A stretch of DNA of 55,948 nucleotides from an uncultured Lachnospiraceae bacterium (GTDB taxonomy: Bacteria; Bacillota; Clostridia; Lachnospirales; Lachnospiraceae): contig CATJTQ010000102.1 of the NCBI GenBank assembly GCA_949743325.1, forward strand, positions 1-55,948. The letters are read 5' to 3'. A program made the translations under genes and the position numbers. Positions 36,481-46,800 of the stretch are shown here, one piece after another; the stretch's first letter is position 1; the number at the start of each line of letters is the position of its first letter. The notes under the pieces were generated by a model. It searched no databases. It was given only the letters and a program-made list of their open reading frames with translations, and was not told where the DNA came from.

Positions 36481-37692
36481 ATGGGTAAAAATATGCCCCC
36501 AATTTTATTTGATTCTGAAGATAAATGCTGCGGTTGCTCTGCATGTTATTCAATTTGTCCTGTAAGGGCAATTACAATGAAAGAAAATGATGCCGGATTT
36601 AAGTATCCAGTAATAGATGCTGAAAAGTGTATTAATTGTGGAAGCTGTGTAAAAGTTTGTGCATTTCAGCGAGATTTAAAAGAAGAAAAAACAAAATCAA
36701 ATAATTCTAATAAAATAATAGATAAAGCAGAGATTTATGGTGTTAAATCAAAAAACGCCAATGTATTAGAGGCAAGTTCATCAGGCGGAATGTTTACTGA
36801 GCTTACAGATTTGTTTTTGAAAAGTGGTAATGCTGTTATAAGTTGTATTTATAATAGTGAAAATTATTCTCTTGAATATAAGCTGTATACAGATAAGTCT
36901 GACAGAGATAAGGCACGAGGCTCAAAATATATTCAGGCAGAAATGCAAGATATCTTTAATAAAGGAGCTAATTGGCTGCGTGAAAATCCTGAAAAAAATA
37001 TTATATTTTTTGGAACAGGATGTCAGACATCGGGGTTTCAGAAATTTTCTGAGATGAAAAAAATTTCTGATCGAATTTTATTTATAGATTTAATCTGCAA
37101 TGGTGTCCCTAGTCCAGGACTGTGGAGAGATTATGTTAATTATTTAGAAAACAAGCATAACGGCAAAGCAGGTAATGTATCATTTAAAGATAAACGTGAT
37201 GGCTGGATGAAGCCAACTGTATATTTAATGATGGATGATAATGAAATATCCATAAAACCATATTCGGATTGGTTTTATGGAGAATACAGTTTGAGAAAAT
37301 CATGTTTTCAATGTCCATATACGAAAATAAATAGGAATACTGATATAACTATAGGTGATTTCTGGGGAATAGATAAACGTATTCCTGAATTTTATAATCC
37401 AAAGGGAGTATCGCTTGTAATTGTTCACAGTGAAAAAGGAAAGAAAATTTTTGATCAACTTAAAAGCCATATAGATTATATAAAAAGTGATGAAAAAACA
37501 TGCCTGCAGCCTAGGTTAATTTCTTCTGCAGCAGGAAATTCTGATAATGATAATTTTTGGAAGGACTATAAGAAAAAAGGAGTTTCTTATTGTGTAAGGA
37601 AGTATAAGCGCAAATCTAATATAAGTCTATTTTTAAAGATAAAGATAAAACTAAGATCCATTTTGATGAAATTAAAAATAATTAAAAGTTAA
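36481..37692 (+). CDS. FrhB-like F420 hydrogenase/dehydrogenase beta-subunit family protein with two 4Fe-4S clusters
   Basis: A 403-residue protein. The N-terminus has two ferredoxin motifs (CCGCSACYSICP and CINCGSCVKVC). The middle is the FrhB domain with SSSGGMFTEL, and the late part has CFQCPYTKINRNTDITIGDF. F420-type beta-subunit proteins of this kind are common next to polysaccharide pyruvyl transferases in EPS loci, where they may perform a redox step on a sugar or on a lipid-linked intermediate. The reaction is not established. AGAGGTGG precedes the ATG. Confidence 0.85.
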   Translation: MGKNMPPILFDSEDKCCGCSACYSICPVRAITMKENDAGFKYPVIDAEKCINCGSCVKVCAFQRDLKEEKTKSNNSNKIIDKAEIYGVKSKNANVLEASSSGGMFTELTDLFLKSGNAVISCIYNSENYSLEYKLYTDKSDRDKARGSKYIQAEMQDIFNKGANWLRENPEKNIIFFGTGCQTSGFQKFSEMKKISDRILFIDLICNGVPSPGLWRDYVNYLENKHNGKAGNVSFKDKRDGWMKPTVYLMMDDNEISIKPYSDWFYGEYSLRKSCFQCPYTKINRNTDITIGDFWGIDKRIPEFYNPKGVSLVIVHSEKGKKIFDQLKSHIDYIKSDEKTCLQPRLISSAAGNSDNDNFWKDYKKKGVSYCVRKYKRKSNISLFLKIKIKLRSILMKLKIIKS

Positions 37693-37752
37693 AATGTATT
37701 GTTTGAATAATGTTTTTGTTTATTAATGCTAAGAATGATTGGAGTTAGAGAA

Positions 37753-39147
37753 ATGATAAAAAGTAAAATTATAGATCATATTGTAAAATATGCTCATAAG
37801 AATAAAAAAATAATATCTTATCTAGCTATAGCCATATTTCTTTTTATTACAGGATATATAAATATTCCAGGAAGACTTTCAATTGATGATGTATATTTGA
37901 ATTTTGATATGCATTCTGAAAATATAATGGTTTCTGACTTGATGTATCACGAAAATTATAATAATTCAATATTTTTAAAGGTTATTACTCCAACAATGAA
38001 AGTTTATGGAAACAATATTTCTTCTCATATACTTAACAATCCTGAAGAAATAACAGATACATATATTAATTCTAAAGTATATGATGAAAATAATTTTAAA
38101 GATTACGACTCTAATCTTTGTATGCACAGATATTTTTATCATATAGTCTCAGATGTTTTGGGCAACCATAAAATGACATTAATTTTTCTTCATTTTATTA
38201 ATATATTTTTATTTTCAGTTGTGCTTGCTTATATACTATGTTTTTTTGCACAAAAAACTTCTTATATTACGGCAGTTATTACAGCTATTGTATTAGGTCT
38301 TGTGTGTCCGTCATTTTTTATGTTTGCTAAAAATTTATATTGGATTCCATGGACTTTATTTTTGCCGATGCTTGGAAGTATATTTGTAGTAAATCGATTT
38401 GAAAAAAAAGGAAAATCAAATTATCTCTTTGCATTTACAATAACTATCTTAACCTGCTTATTAAAACAGGTTGTATATTATGAATTTTTGACAACAGCAA
38501 TGATTGCCATGATGATACCTTATTTGTTTTATTTATTAGAACATAAAAAAAGTTTAAAGACTATTATACGTTTTTTTATTTTAATGATCTCAGCAGCGCT
38601 AATTTCATTTATTGTTACAGCTTTTATTAAAGGCGTATTTTTATATGCACAATCTGGAAGTATTAATGAGGCTTTATCTGGTTCAATAGATTTAATAAGA
38701 GAGAGAATGTTTGGAATAAAATCAGGTAAATTGAATGAACTGCAAAAGTATGCTACAGATGCCAGCCATTTAAGCGTACTTGTTGTAATGTTAAAAAAAG
38801 CTTTTATATCAATAAAAGGGATCGGTTTTCTGACTTTTTTGTCTGCGCTGGGACTTTTGTTAATTCAGACATGTATTTATTTGATAATTAGAAAGTATCC
38901 TAATAGGGTCTATTATATTTTTCATATGGATAATAATAAATGCTGGATTTGGTTGGTTATAATTTATATTTCTCTGTTAGCGCCTTTATCATGGTTTGTA
39001 ATGGCAAAATTTCATACTGCAATACATCATATACATTCAAGTATAACATGGTTTTGCCCATTTGCTGTTTGTTTTCTTATATTTGAAATTGAAATAATTT
39101 GGCGAAAAATAGAAAATGTTTTGTTAAAACAGAAAGAGGATAATTGA
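37753..39147 (+). CDS. Polytopic membrane protein, possible GT-C glycosyltransferase
   Basis: About 464 residues, with one N-terminal membrane helix (ISYLAIAIFLFITGYI) then a roughly 100-residue extracytoplasmic region with acidic residues (SIDDVYLNFDMHSE). Eight or more helices follow, including FMFAKNLYWIPWTLFLPMLG. A first-loop acidic motif after helix 1 is typical of GT-C enzymes that use polyprenyl-phosphate sugars. No specific family is recognised. ATG 37753 is chosen over 37726 because TTGGAG lies eight bases upstream. The downstream DPM1-like genes could make its donor. Confidence 0.55.
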   Translation: MIKSKIIDHIVKYAHKNKKIISYLAIAIFLFITGYINIPGRLSIDDVYLNFDMHSENIMVSDLMYHENYNNSIFLKVITPTMKVYGNNISSHILNNPEEITDTYINSKVYDENNFKDYDSNLCMHRYFYHIVSDVLGNHKMTLIFLHFINIFLFSVVLAYILCFFAQKTSYITAVITAIVLGLVCPSFFMFAKNLYWIPWTLFLPMLGSIFVVNRFEKKGKSNYLFAFTITILTCLLKQVVYYEFLTTAMIAMMIPYLFYLLEHKKSLKTIIRFFILMISAALISFIVTAFIKGVFLYAQSGSINEALSGSIDLIRERMFGIKSGKLNELQKYATDASHLSVLVVMLKKAFISIKGIGFLTFLSALGLLLIQTCIYLIIRKYPNRVYYIFHMDNNKCWIWLVIIYISLLAPLSWFVMAKFHTAIHHIHSSITWFCPFAVCFLIFEIEIIWRKIENVLLKQKEDN

Positions 39148-39152
39148 TAATT

Positions 39153-40316
39153 ATGCAGAAAGAATACGATAAAATAATAATTGGTGCGGGTTTATATGGT
39201 CTGTATGCAGCGCTTTATTGTGCCAACCGCGGAGAAAAAATTATTATACTTGAACATGATAACGCTCCATTCAAAAGGGCAACTTACATAAATCAAGCAA
39301 GAGTGCATATGGGCTATCATTATCCCCGCTCTTATTCAACGGCTGTTAAATCTGCAGGTTATTTTAAAAGATTTGTTGAAGATTATGGATTCTGTATAAA
39401 CAGTACCTTTGATCAAATTTATGCAACATCATCATATTTTTCATGGACAAATACAGCACAATTTAAAAAGTTTTGTAAAGCAGCAGATATACGCTGTGAA
39501 GAGATGGATGTAAATACTTATTTTAATGAAGGGCTTTGTGACGGAGCATTTTTAACTGAGGAGTATACTTATGATGCACAAATATTAAAACAATATTTTC
39601 TGCAAAACTTAGAAAAGTTTAGTAATGTAGAAATACAATATAATTGCCGGATAGATGAAATCGTAAGGAAAGATAATAAATATTGTCTGAAAATTCGACC
39701 GGGGGGGGGTATTTTATCAGATTATATTTTAAATGCCACTTATGCATCAACCAATCAAATTTTAAAAAAAATCAAAGATGAGAATAATGATTTTAAACCA
39801 TTTAAAATTAAATATGAATTGTGTGAGATTATTCTTTGTAATGTAAATGAAAAATTAAAAAATATTGGTATTACAGTTATGGACGGACCTTTTTTTTCAA
39901 TTATGCCATTTGGTAAAACCGGTTATCATTCACTTACATCAGTCACATTTACTCCGCATATGACAAGCTATACTGAAGTTCCAGAATTTATTTGTCAAAA
40001 GAACAGCAATGGTTTTTGCAGCAGCAGTCAGCTTGCCAACTGTAATGACTGTATTGCAAAACCAAAAACAGCTTGGAGTTATATGTCAAATCTTGCAATG
40101 AAATATATGAGGTCCAACTACATTTTTAAATATGATAATTCTTTGTTTTCAATGAAGCCGATATTAAAAGACTCAGAAATAGATGATTCAAGACCTACAG
40201 TTATAAAAGTACACTCTAAAAATCCTACCTTTATAAGTGTACTTTCAGGAAAAATAAATACAGTATATGATTTAGATGAAATACTAAAGAATGGCGGTGT
40301 TGAAAATGAAGGATAA
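39153..40316 (+). CDS. FAD-dependent oxidoreductase with internal 9-G tract
   Basis: About 387 residues, starting at ATG 39153 (AGAGGA upstream). It has the FAD-binding GAGLYGLYAALYCANRG with EHDN at the end of the second strand, a DadA-like fold. ARVHMGYHYPRS may line the active site. A run of nine Gs (39701-39709) encodes PGGG near residue 185, so the frame depends on tract length. It is ON here. The substrate is unknown. It opens a five-gene set (39153-43844) that includes two polyprenyl-glycosyltransferase-like genes, an SDR and a TIM-barrel isomerase. Confidence 0.8.
   Translation: MQKEYDKIIIGAGLYGLYAALYCANRGEKIIILEHDNAPFKRATYINQARVHMGYHYPRSYSTAVKSAGYFKRFVEDYGFCINSTFDQIYATSSYFSWTNTAQFKKFCKAADIRCEEMDVNTYFNEGLCDGAFLTEEYTYDAQILKQYFLQNLEKFSNVEIQYNCRIDEIVRKDNKYCLKIRPGGGILSDYILNATYASTNQILKKIKDENNDFKPFKIKYELCEIILCNVNEKLKNIGITVMDGPFFSIMPFGKTGYHSLTSVTFTPHMTSYTEVPEFICQKNSNGFCSSSQLANCNDCIAKPKTAWSYMSNLAMKYMRSNYIFKYDNSLFSMKPILKDSEIDDSRPTVIKVHSKNPTFISVLSGKINTVYDLDEILKNGGVENEG
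39701..39709 (+). repeat. Poly-G tract (9 G) inside FAD oxidoreductase gene
   Basis: Nine Gs following ACC, read as CCG-GGG-GGG-GGT in frame. It has the same length as the tracts at 33457 and 47794. A one-base change would truncate roughly the C-terminal half of the protein. Confidence 0.85.
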
Positions 40317-41253
40317 TATATTAAAGGAAAAAAATTTTATTTCTGCAGTTATATATGTTCATAATGATGAGGAGTTATTAAGTGATACTTTTGAGTTAAT
40401 ATATACGCAATTAAATGAGAACTTTGAAAAATATGAGATTATTTTTGTAAATGATGACAGTACTGACTGCTCAGTACAGGTAATAGAAAATAATGCAAAT
40501 AAGTATAATGCATCATGTGTAAGCATAATTAATATGAGTTATTTTCATGGATTAGAAGCATGTATGTCCGCAGGAATTGATATGAGTATCGGTGATTTTG
40601 TTTTTGAATTTGACAGTGCATATATGGATTTCCCTAAAGAACTTTTACTTGAAATATATAAAAAGTCTTTAGATGGTTATGATATTGTAAGCGCTTCTTC
40701 AAATAAAGTACAGAAGTTATCTTCAAAACTATTTTATAAAATATTTAATCATTCAGTAAATATGCCATATGTTCTTGAGACGGAAAGCTTTAGAATTCTT
40801 TCAAGAAGAGCTATTAATAGAGTGAATTCAATGAGCAAAACAATTATGTATAGAAAAGCCATATATGCCAATTGCGGCTTGAAACTTTTAAATGTTAAAT
40901 ATGATGCTCAACAAACATCCGCAAATAAAACAGATAAAAAGTCTAAAAAATCTAAAATAGATTTAGCGATAAACTGTTTTATTTTATATACTGATATTGC
41001 GTATCGTATTACTACAATTTTTACGGTAATTATGATGTGTATTGCACTTGGGGCAGGTATATATGCATCATTAATTTTTTTAACCGGAAATCCTATTGCA
41101 GGGTGGACAACATTAGTACTTTTTCTTTCGGTATGTTTTTTTGCGCTTTTCGCAGTATTGGCAATAATTGTAAAATATCTCTCTCTTATTCTTAATACAG
41201 CTTTTAAAGAGCAGAAATATATATTCAGATCAATTGAAAAGATATCAAAATAG
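40306..41253 (+). CDS. Polyprenyl-phosphate-type family 2 glycosyltransferase (GtrB/DPM1-like) with two C-terminal helices
   Basis: About 315 residues. The GT-A domain has ISAVIYVHNDEELL, IIFVNDDSTDCSVQVI and a modified acceptor motif, FEFDSAYMDFP, in place of the usual DADLQ. Two C-terminal membrane helices (TTIFTVIMMCIALGAGIYAS and LVLFLSVCFFALFAVLAIIV) match GtrB-type enzymes, which charge undecaprenyl phosphate with a sugar at the cytoplasmic face. It overlaps the FAD oxidoreductase gene by 11 bases from ATG 40306; an alternative ATG is at 40291. Confidence 0.75.
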   Translation: MKDNILKEKNFISAVIYVHNDEELLSDTFELIYTQLNENFEKYEIIFVNDDSTDCSVQVIENNANKYNASCVSIINMSYFHGLEACMSAGIDMSIGDFVFEFDSAYMDFPKELLLEIYKKSLDGYDIVSASSNKVQKLSSKLFYKIFNHSVNMPYVLETESFRILSRRAINRVNSMSKTIMYRKAIYANCGLKLLNVKYDAQQTSANKTDKKSKKSKIDLAINCFILYTDIAYRITTIFTVIMMCIALGAGIYASLIFLTGNPIAGWTTLVLFLSVCFFALFAVLAIIVKYLSLILNTAFKEQKYIFRSIEKISK

Positions 41254-41269
41254 TATATCAGAGGTGAAA

Positions 41270-42238
41270 ATGATGAATAAAAAAGAAGTTTTGGTTGGAT
41301 ATACCGGATTTGTGGGAAGTAATATATGTTTATCACACAGGTTTGACGGGCTTTATAATTCTAAAAATATAACGGAGGCGTACGGAACTAATCCTGATTT
41401 AATGGTTTACTCAGGAGTACCGGCTGAAATGTTTATTGCCAATAATAATCCAAATCAGGATTTAATGATAATAGAACAAGCGATAGAAAACATAAAGAAG
41501 ATTAATTCAAAAAAGGTGGTTTTAATCTCAACAATAGCTGTTTTTCATGACAGTGTCGGTAAAGATGAAGATTCTAAAGTTGATTCTGATTGTTTAAATG
41601 CATATGGGCGCAACAGATATTATCTTGAAAATTGGGTAGAAAATAATTGCAGTGAGTATCTTATTGTTCGGCTCCCAGGTCTTTACGGAGCCGGATTAAA
41701 AAAGAATTTCATCTATGATTATATACATAAAATACCCGTTATGCTTAATGAAACAAAATATAAAGAATTACGAGAAAAAGAAAATAATCTTGAGAAGTAT
41801 TATTATCTTCAGGAAAATGGTTTTTATAAGTGTAAAGCAGATTGTATTGAGGATAAAATTGAATTGAAAACAATATTTTATAAAGTTGGGTTCTCTGCAA
41901 TAAATTTTACTGACAGCAGGGGAATTTATCAGTATTATAACTTAAATAAATTATGGAAACATATAGAGACAGCGTTGCTGAATAATATAACAAAATTACA
42001 TTTGGCGGTTGAACCTATATCAGCGGGGGAACTCTATTTTAATCTAACCAGTGAAAAATTTGTTAATTATCTTCCTAAAGATATTCCTAAGTTTGATTAT
42101 AGAACAAAATATTCTGAAATATTTGGCGGAAAAAATGGTTATATATATACAGCTGATGATGTTATCAGTGATGTAACTAAGTTTATCTCAGATGAAATGA
42201 CAAAGGAGTGGGGTGAAAATGAAGTTATCAATTTCTAA
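41270..42238 (+). CDS. SDR-family NAD(P)-dependent sugar oxidoreductase, atypical
   Basis: About 322 residues. VLVGYTGFVGSNI gives the Rossmann motif, STIAVFH the serine region and YGRNRYYLE the region of the usual YxxxK, here Y-G-R-N-R with arginine instead of lysine. RLPGLYGAGL and the C-terminal layout resemble RmlD-like sugar reductases. The arginine replacement may mean altered or lost activity. GAGGTG precedes ATG 41270. It sits between the DPM1-like gene and the isomerase-like gene of the same cassette. Confidence 0.65.
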   Translation: MMNKKEVLVGYTGFVGSNICLSHRFDGLYNSKNITEAYGTNPDLMVYSGVPAEMFIANNNPNQDLMIIEQAIENIKKINSKKVVLISTIAVFHDSVGKDEDSKVDSDCLNAYGRNRYYLENWVENNCSEYLIVRLPGLYGAGLKKNFIYDYIHKIPVMLNETKYKELREKENNLEKYYYLQENGFYKCKADCIEDKIELKTIFYKVGFSAINFTDSRGIYQYYNLNKLWKHIETALLNNITKLHLAVEPISAGELYFNLTSEKFVNYLPKDIPKFDYRTKYSEIFGGKNGYIYTADDVISDVTKFISDEMTKEWGENEVINF

Positions 42239-43007
42239 TATTGCTTGGGATACTTCTCTTAATAAGACGGTTTATAGTTTAATGAAAAATTATGGATTTA
42301 TGGGATTGGAAATTGCTCCAACAAAAATATTTTTAAATGATCCTTATACCCATATTGCTGAAGCTGTGGAATGGAAGAATCAGTTAAACAGCTGTTATAA
42401 CTTTGAAATCTCTTCTATGCAATCAATATGTTATGGTAAAACTGAAAATATTTTTGCTGGAAATGAAGACAGAGAATCGTTGTTAGGGCATATGAAAAAG
42501 GTTATTTTATTTGCAGAAGCAGTACATTGTGGAAATATTGTATTTGGATGTCCTAAAAATCGTAATAATCCTAATAATGAAGATGAGTGTTTAGTATACC
42601 CGTTTTTTAGTGAAATGGCTGATTATGCACAATGGCATGGAACAATTATTGGTATGGAGGCTAATCCTGTAATATATAATACAAATTATATTAACACCAC
42701 AGAATCAGCTATTCAATTAATTGAAGAAATTGATAATCCTTCATTTAAACTTAATTTGGATATTGGAACAGTAATTCAGAATAATGAAAATCTTAAGTGC
42801 ATTGAAGGTAAAATAAGTTTTATTAATCATGTTCATATTAGTGAACCATATTTAAAGAAAATACAGCCGAGAGAAATACATAATGAGCTGTCAAAGATTT
42901 TAAAAAATGAGCATTATAATGGATTTATATCAATTGAAATGGGAACTCAGGAAAGCATTGATGATATTGAAGAAGTTATGAGATATGTAAATCAGATATT
43001 TTGTTAG
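42219..43007 (+). CDS. Sugar phosphate isomerase/epimerase-like TIM-barrel protein
   Basis: About 262 residues of the AP-endonuclease family 2 / xylose-isomerase-like barrel: SISNIAWD at the start, GFMGLEIAPTKI, GNIVFGCPKNRN, IGMEANPVIYN, LDIGTVIQN, NHVHISEPYL and ISIEMGTQES. The acidic and histidine residues of the metal site appear present. Such proteins in glycan clusters may isomerise a sugar or sugar-lipid intermediate. The start overlaps the SDR gene; ATG 42219 or GTG 42213 are both spaced acceptably from AAGGAG. Confidence 0.72.
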   Translation: MKLSISNIAWDTSLNKTVYSLMKNYGFMGLEIAPTKIFLNDPYTHIAEAVEWKNQLNSCYNFEISSMQSICYGKTENIFAGNEDRESLLGHMKKVILFAEAVHCGNIVFGCPKNRNNPNNEDECLVYPFFSEMADYAQWHGTIIGMEANPVIYNTNYINTTESAIQLIEEIDNPSFKLNLDIGTVIQNNENLKCIEGKISFINHVHISEPYLKKIQPREIHNELSKILKNEHYNGFISIEMGTQESIDDIEEVMRYVNQIFC

Positions 43008-43052
43008 AATATAATATTTTACAGATAAAGTATTTAGTCAGGGAGTAAAAAA

Positions 43053-43844
43053 ATGACAGTAGAAAAACAAAAAGGTGTGCCTAAATTTGAGGTTTTTGAA
43101 TATAACAAAAAAACCAGCGAATATTGTATCTTGATTCCTATTATAAATGAGGGTAAACGTATACATAAACAATTATTACGTGCAAAGAAACATAATATAG
43201 CCGATAAGGCAGATATTATAATATGCGACGGCGGTTCAACAGACGGCTGTACTAATGAAGAAATATTAGTTGGTTTACATGTTAATACCCTTTTGATAAA
43301 AAGAGATACCGGCAAGCAGGGCGCACAGTTAAGAATGGGATTTTGGTGGGCGCTGCAGAGAGGATATAAAGGTATTATAACGATTGATGGAAATAATAAA
43401 GACAGTATAGAGGATATACCATTATTTATAAAAAAACTTCAAGAGGGTTATGATTTAATACAGGGTTCAAGATTTATAGCTGGTGGTCATGCTATAAATA
43501 CGCCGATTTTAAGATTATTATCTGTTAGGCTTTTACACGCTCCTATAATATCTCTTACTGCGAAAAAAATTTTTACTGATACTACTAATGCATACAGAGC
43601 TTATTCAGTAAGGTATATTACAGATAAAAGGGTGGATATATTTAGAGATATTTTTCAAACTTACGAGTTGTTGGCATATTTATCAGTTCGTGCCTCACAG
43701 CTGAATTATAAAGTCTGTGAAATACCTGTGACAAGAGCGTATCCGAAAAAGGGTAAAACTCCGACAAAAATTAGTTTTTTTAAAGGTAATTTAGAATTAT
43801 TGAAGATACTTTTAAAAAATATGTTTGGATATTATAGACCATAA
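43053..43844 (+). CDS. DPM1-like family 2 glycosyltransferase
   Basis: A 263-residue GT-A enzyme with YCILIPIINEGKRI, IIICDGGSTDG and TIDGNNKDSIEDIP as the metal-binding region, followed by LIQGSRFIAGG and TDTTNAYRAYS, typical of dolichol/polyprenyl-phosphate sugar synthases. It has no C-terminal membrane helices, unlike the enzyme encoded at 40306. It is the last gene of the five-gene cassette, 24 bp upstream of the fucokinase gene. GGGAG precedes the ATG. Confidence 0.8.
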   Translation: MTVEKQKGVPKFEVFEYNKKTSEYCILIPIINEGKRIHKQLLRAKKHNIADKADIIICDGGSTDGCTNEEILVGLHVNTLLIKRDTGKQGAQLRMGFWWALQRGYKGIITIDGNNKDSIEDIPLFIKKLQEGYDLIQGSRFIAGGHAINTPILRLLSVRLLHAPIISLTAKKIFTDTTNAYRAYSVRYITDKRVDIFRDIFQTYELLAYLSVRASQLNYKVCEIPVTRAYPKKGKTPTKISFFKGNLELLKILLKNMFGYYRP

Positions 43845-43868
43845 AAAATGTGATTTGGAGGGAAATAA

Positions 43869-46800
43869 ATGTCGCAGAATTATAAAAAAATGAAAAACCT
43901 CTTCCTTAGGCAGAGTTATCTTGATGCATGGGAGGACTATGAGAACTGTCTTAAAAAATCAAATTTTATCTGGTGGGATATGGTTATTCTGACTGCGTCA
44001 AATGAAGCTCAAGCAGAGGCTTATACTCAGCAGATTAATTATCGTCTCAATAATGGGCTCCTTCCAGCTAAAACGCATTTTGCAGTTCTTCCTGACCCCG
44101 ATGGAAAGCGTGTCGGGTCAGGAGGGGCTACTTTTAATGTTCTCAAATATATTGCAGATTCAGGTATAAATAATACTAATGTATCTGATATTTTTAAAAA
44201 TAAAAGAATACTTGTTATTCATTCAGGAGGAGACAGTAAACGCATTCCGCAATATTCTGCATGTGGAAAATTATTTTCTTCTGTGCCAAGGGAACTGCCT
44301 AATGGCAATGCATCAACATTGTTCGATGAGTTTATGGTTTCAACATCTGGAATACCATCAAGAATTCCGGAAGGAATGCTAGTACTCTCCGGAGATGTAC
44401 TTCTTCTGTTTAATCCGCTGCAAATTGATTGTCAATTTAATGGTGCAGCCGCAATATCAATAAAAGAACATGTAAGTATAGGAAAAAATCATGGTGTATT
44501 TTTAAATGACGGCAATGACAATGTAGGCAGTTTTCTTCACAAACAGACAGAAGAGATGCTACGCGCAAAAGGTGCAGTAAATGAACGTGACTGTGTGGAT
44601 CTTGATACAGGTGCCGTTCTGCTTGATACAGATCTTCTAATGGCATTATTTTCTCTTATTGGAGATGAACATGGTGTTAATAATAATAAATTTGACGAAT
44701 TTGTTAATGAAAAAGCTCGTATAAGCTTTTATGGTGATTTTCTTTTTCCGCTGGCAAAAGAATCAACTTTGGAAAAATATTTAAAGGAAACGCCAGAGGG
44801 TAATTTTTGTGATGAACTTAAAAACTGCCGAGAAAAAATATGTAATGTTCTCAATAAGTATTCAATGAAGCTTCTCTGTCTTTCTCCTGCCGAATTTATT
44901 CATTTTGGAACTACAAAGGAATTAATGAGGTTAGTTACATGTGATGTGGACGATTATGAATTCTTGGACTGGAAGAGAGCTGTATTAACTAATGTTGATG
45001 TATCAGAATATGCAGTTCATAATTCTTTTATTGATAAAAGTGCACAAATTGGCAGAGATTGTTTTATAGAAAATAGTTATATATCTAAAAATGTAACAGT
45101 GGGACAAAATACAGTTATATCAAATATTGAACTGGAAAATGTAGAAATTCCGTCAAATGTTGTACTTCATGGAGTTAAACTTGATAGTGGAAAATATGTT
45201 GTCAGAATATATGGTGTAGGTGATAATCCTAAATCAGGAGCGGAAGGTTCAGCCGAATTTTTAGGTATATCAATTAATGATATTATTATCAGCAATGGAC
45301 TTTCTAAAACAGATATATGGGATGACTGTGAGCAGAGTTTATGGTATGCAGATATTTATCCAGTATGCGATACGGTAAAAAGTGCAGTTAATGCCTCTCT
45401 TATTTTGTACAATATTGCCTGTAAAAAGGCTTCGCAAAAGGAAATAGATGAATGGCGAAGATACGAGAGACTCAGCCTTTACAGCAGTTTTAACAGTGCA
45501 GATGTTAAAGCTGTAATACCTTGGAAAAAGAAATTAACAGATATTATACTGGCTGATAAGTTTATGAATATGATAGATGAGAGGGTGCATTATAAGGAGA
45601 CATTTAATGTCTTTGGCAATTGCCCAATGTCAGAATTTCAATATAATCTGCTTATGGATAAAGCAGATAATTCAGATTTTTTCTGCAGTATAAGAATATA
45701 TTACTATTTGTCTAAATATATGAAATATAATAAAATGACATTTGCAGGAAAGACATATGAAAATATTGAAAGATTGTGTTTTGATACAATACAGAAAGTA
45801 ATATCCCAACATAATTTAATAAAATTGACAGATTCAAGTGAATCAAGAATTGAAAAACCTGAAGTAAACATAAAACTGCCAGTAAGGGTAAATTGGGGCG
45901 GCGGCTGGACTGACACACCGCCTTATTGTAATGAATTCGGCGGTGTTGTTTTAAATGCGGCAATAGCACTAAAAGGAGAATATCCAATACAGGTGACGGT
46001 TAAGAAATTAAATGAACTTCATATAGAGTTTGCAAGCAAAGATATAGGAGCATATGGTCGTGCGAATTCAATTGAAGAAGTAATGGACTGCAATAATCCA
46101 TTTGACCCTTTTGCACTGCATAAGGCGGCATTGATTTCATGCGGTATTATTCCGTTGGAACATAATAATATTAATTTAGAACAGATTTTAGGGAAACTAG
46201 GCGGAGGAATATATATATCGACTGAAGTAATAAATGTTCCGAAAGGGTCAGGGCTTGGTACAAGCAGTATATTAGCCGGAGCATGTGTAAAAGGTCTTTC
46301 TGAATTTTTAGGAAAAACATTAACAGATGCTCAGGTTTATGATACTGTACTTTGTATGGAGCAGATAATGAGTACCGGCGGCGGTTGGCAGGATCAGGTA
46401 GGAGGATTGAGCAGCGGAATAAAGTTTATCACTACAGAGCCTGGTTTAAAACAGGAGATATGTGTTGATAAAGTGGAAATACCAGAAAATGCCAAAAGAG
46501 AATTAAATGAGAGGTTTGTATTGATATATACTGGACAGAGACGACTTGCTAGAAACCTGCTTAGGGATGTCGTTGGAAATTATATAGGCAGCAGGTCAGA
46601 ATCATTAGATGCATTGTATAGAATGAAGAGGGTTGCGGCACTGATGAAATTTGAACTTGAGAGAGGAAACATAGATGAATTTGCGGAATTACTGAATAAA
46701 CACTGGGAATTGTCAAAGCAGCTTGATGAAGGTTCTACAAATACATGTATAGATCAGATATTTATGGTATGTGAGAATCTGATAGCAGGAAAGTTCATTG

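Noticed and set aside
40908-41336. 142-codon minus-strand frame
   Set aside because: It is antisense to the membrane helices of the GtrB-like gene; hydrophobic helix codons create open antisense frames.
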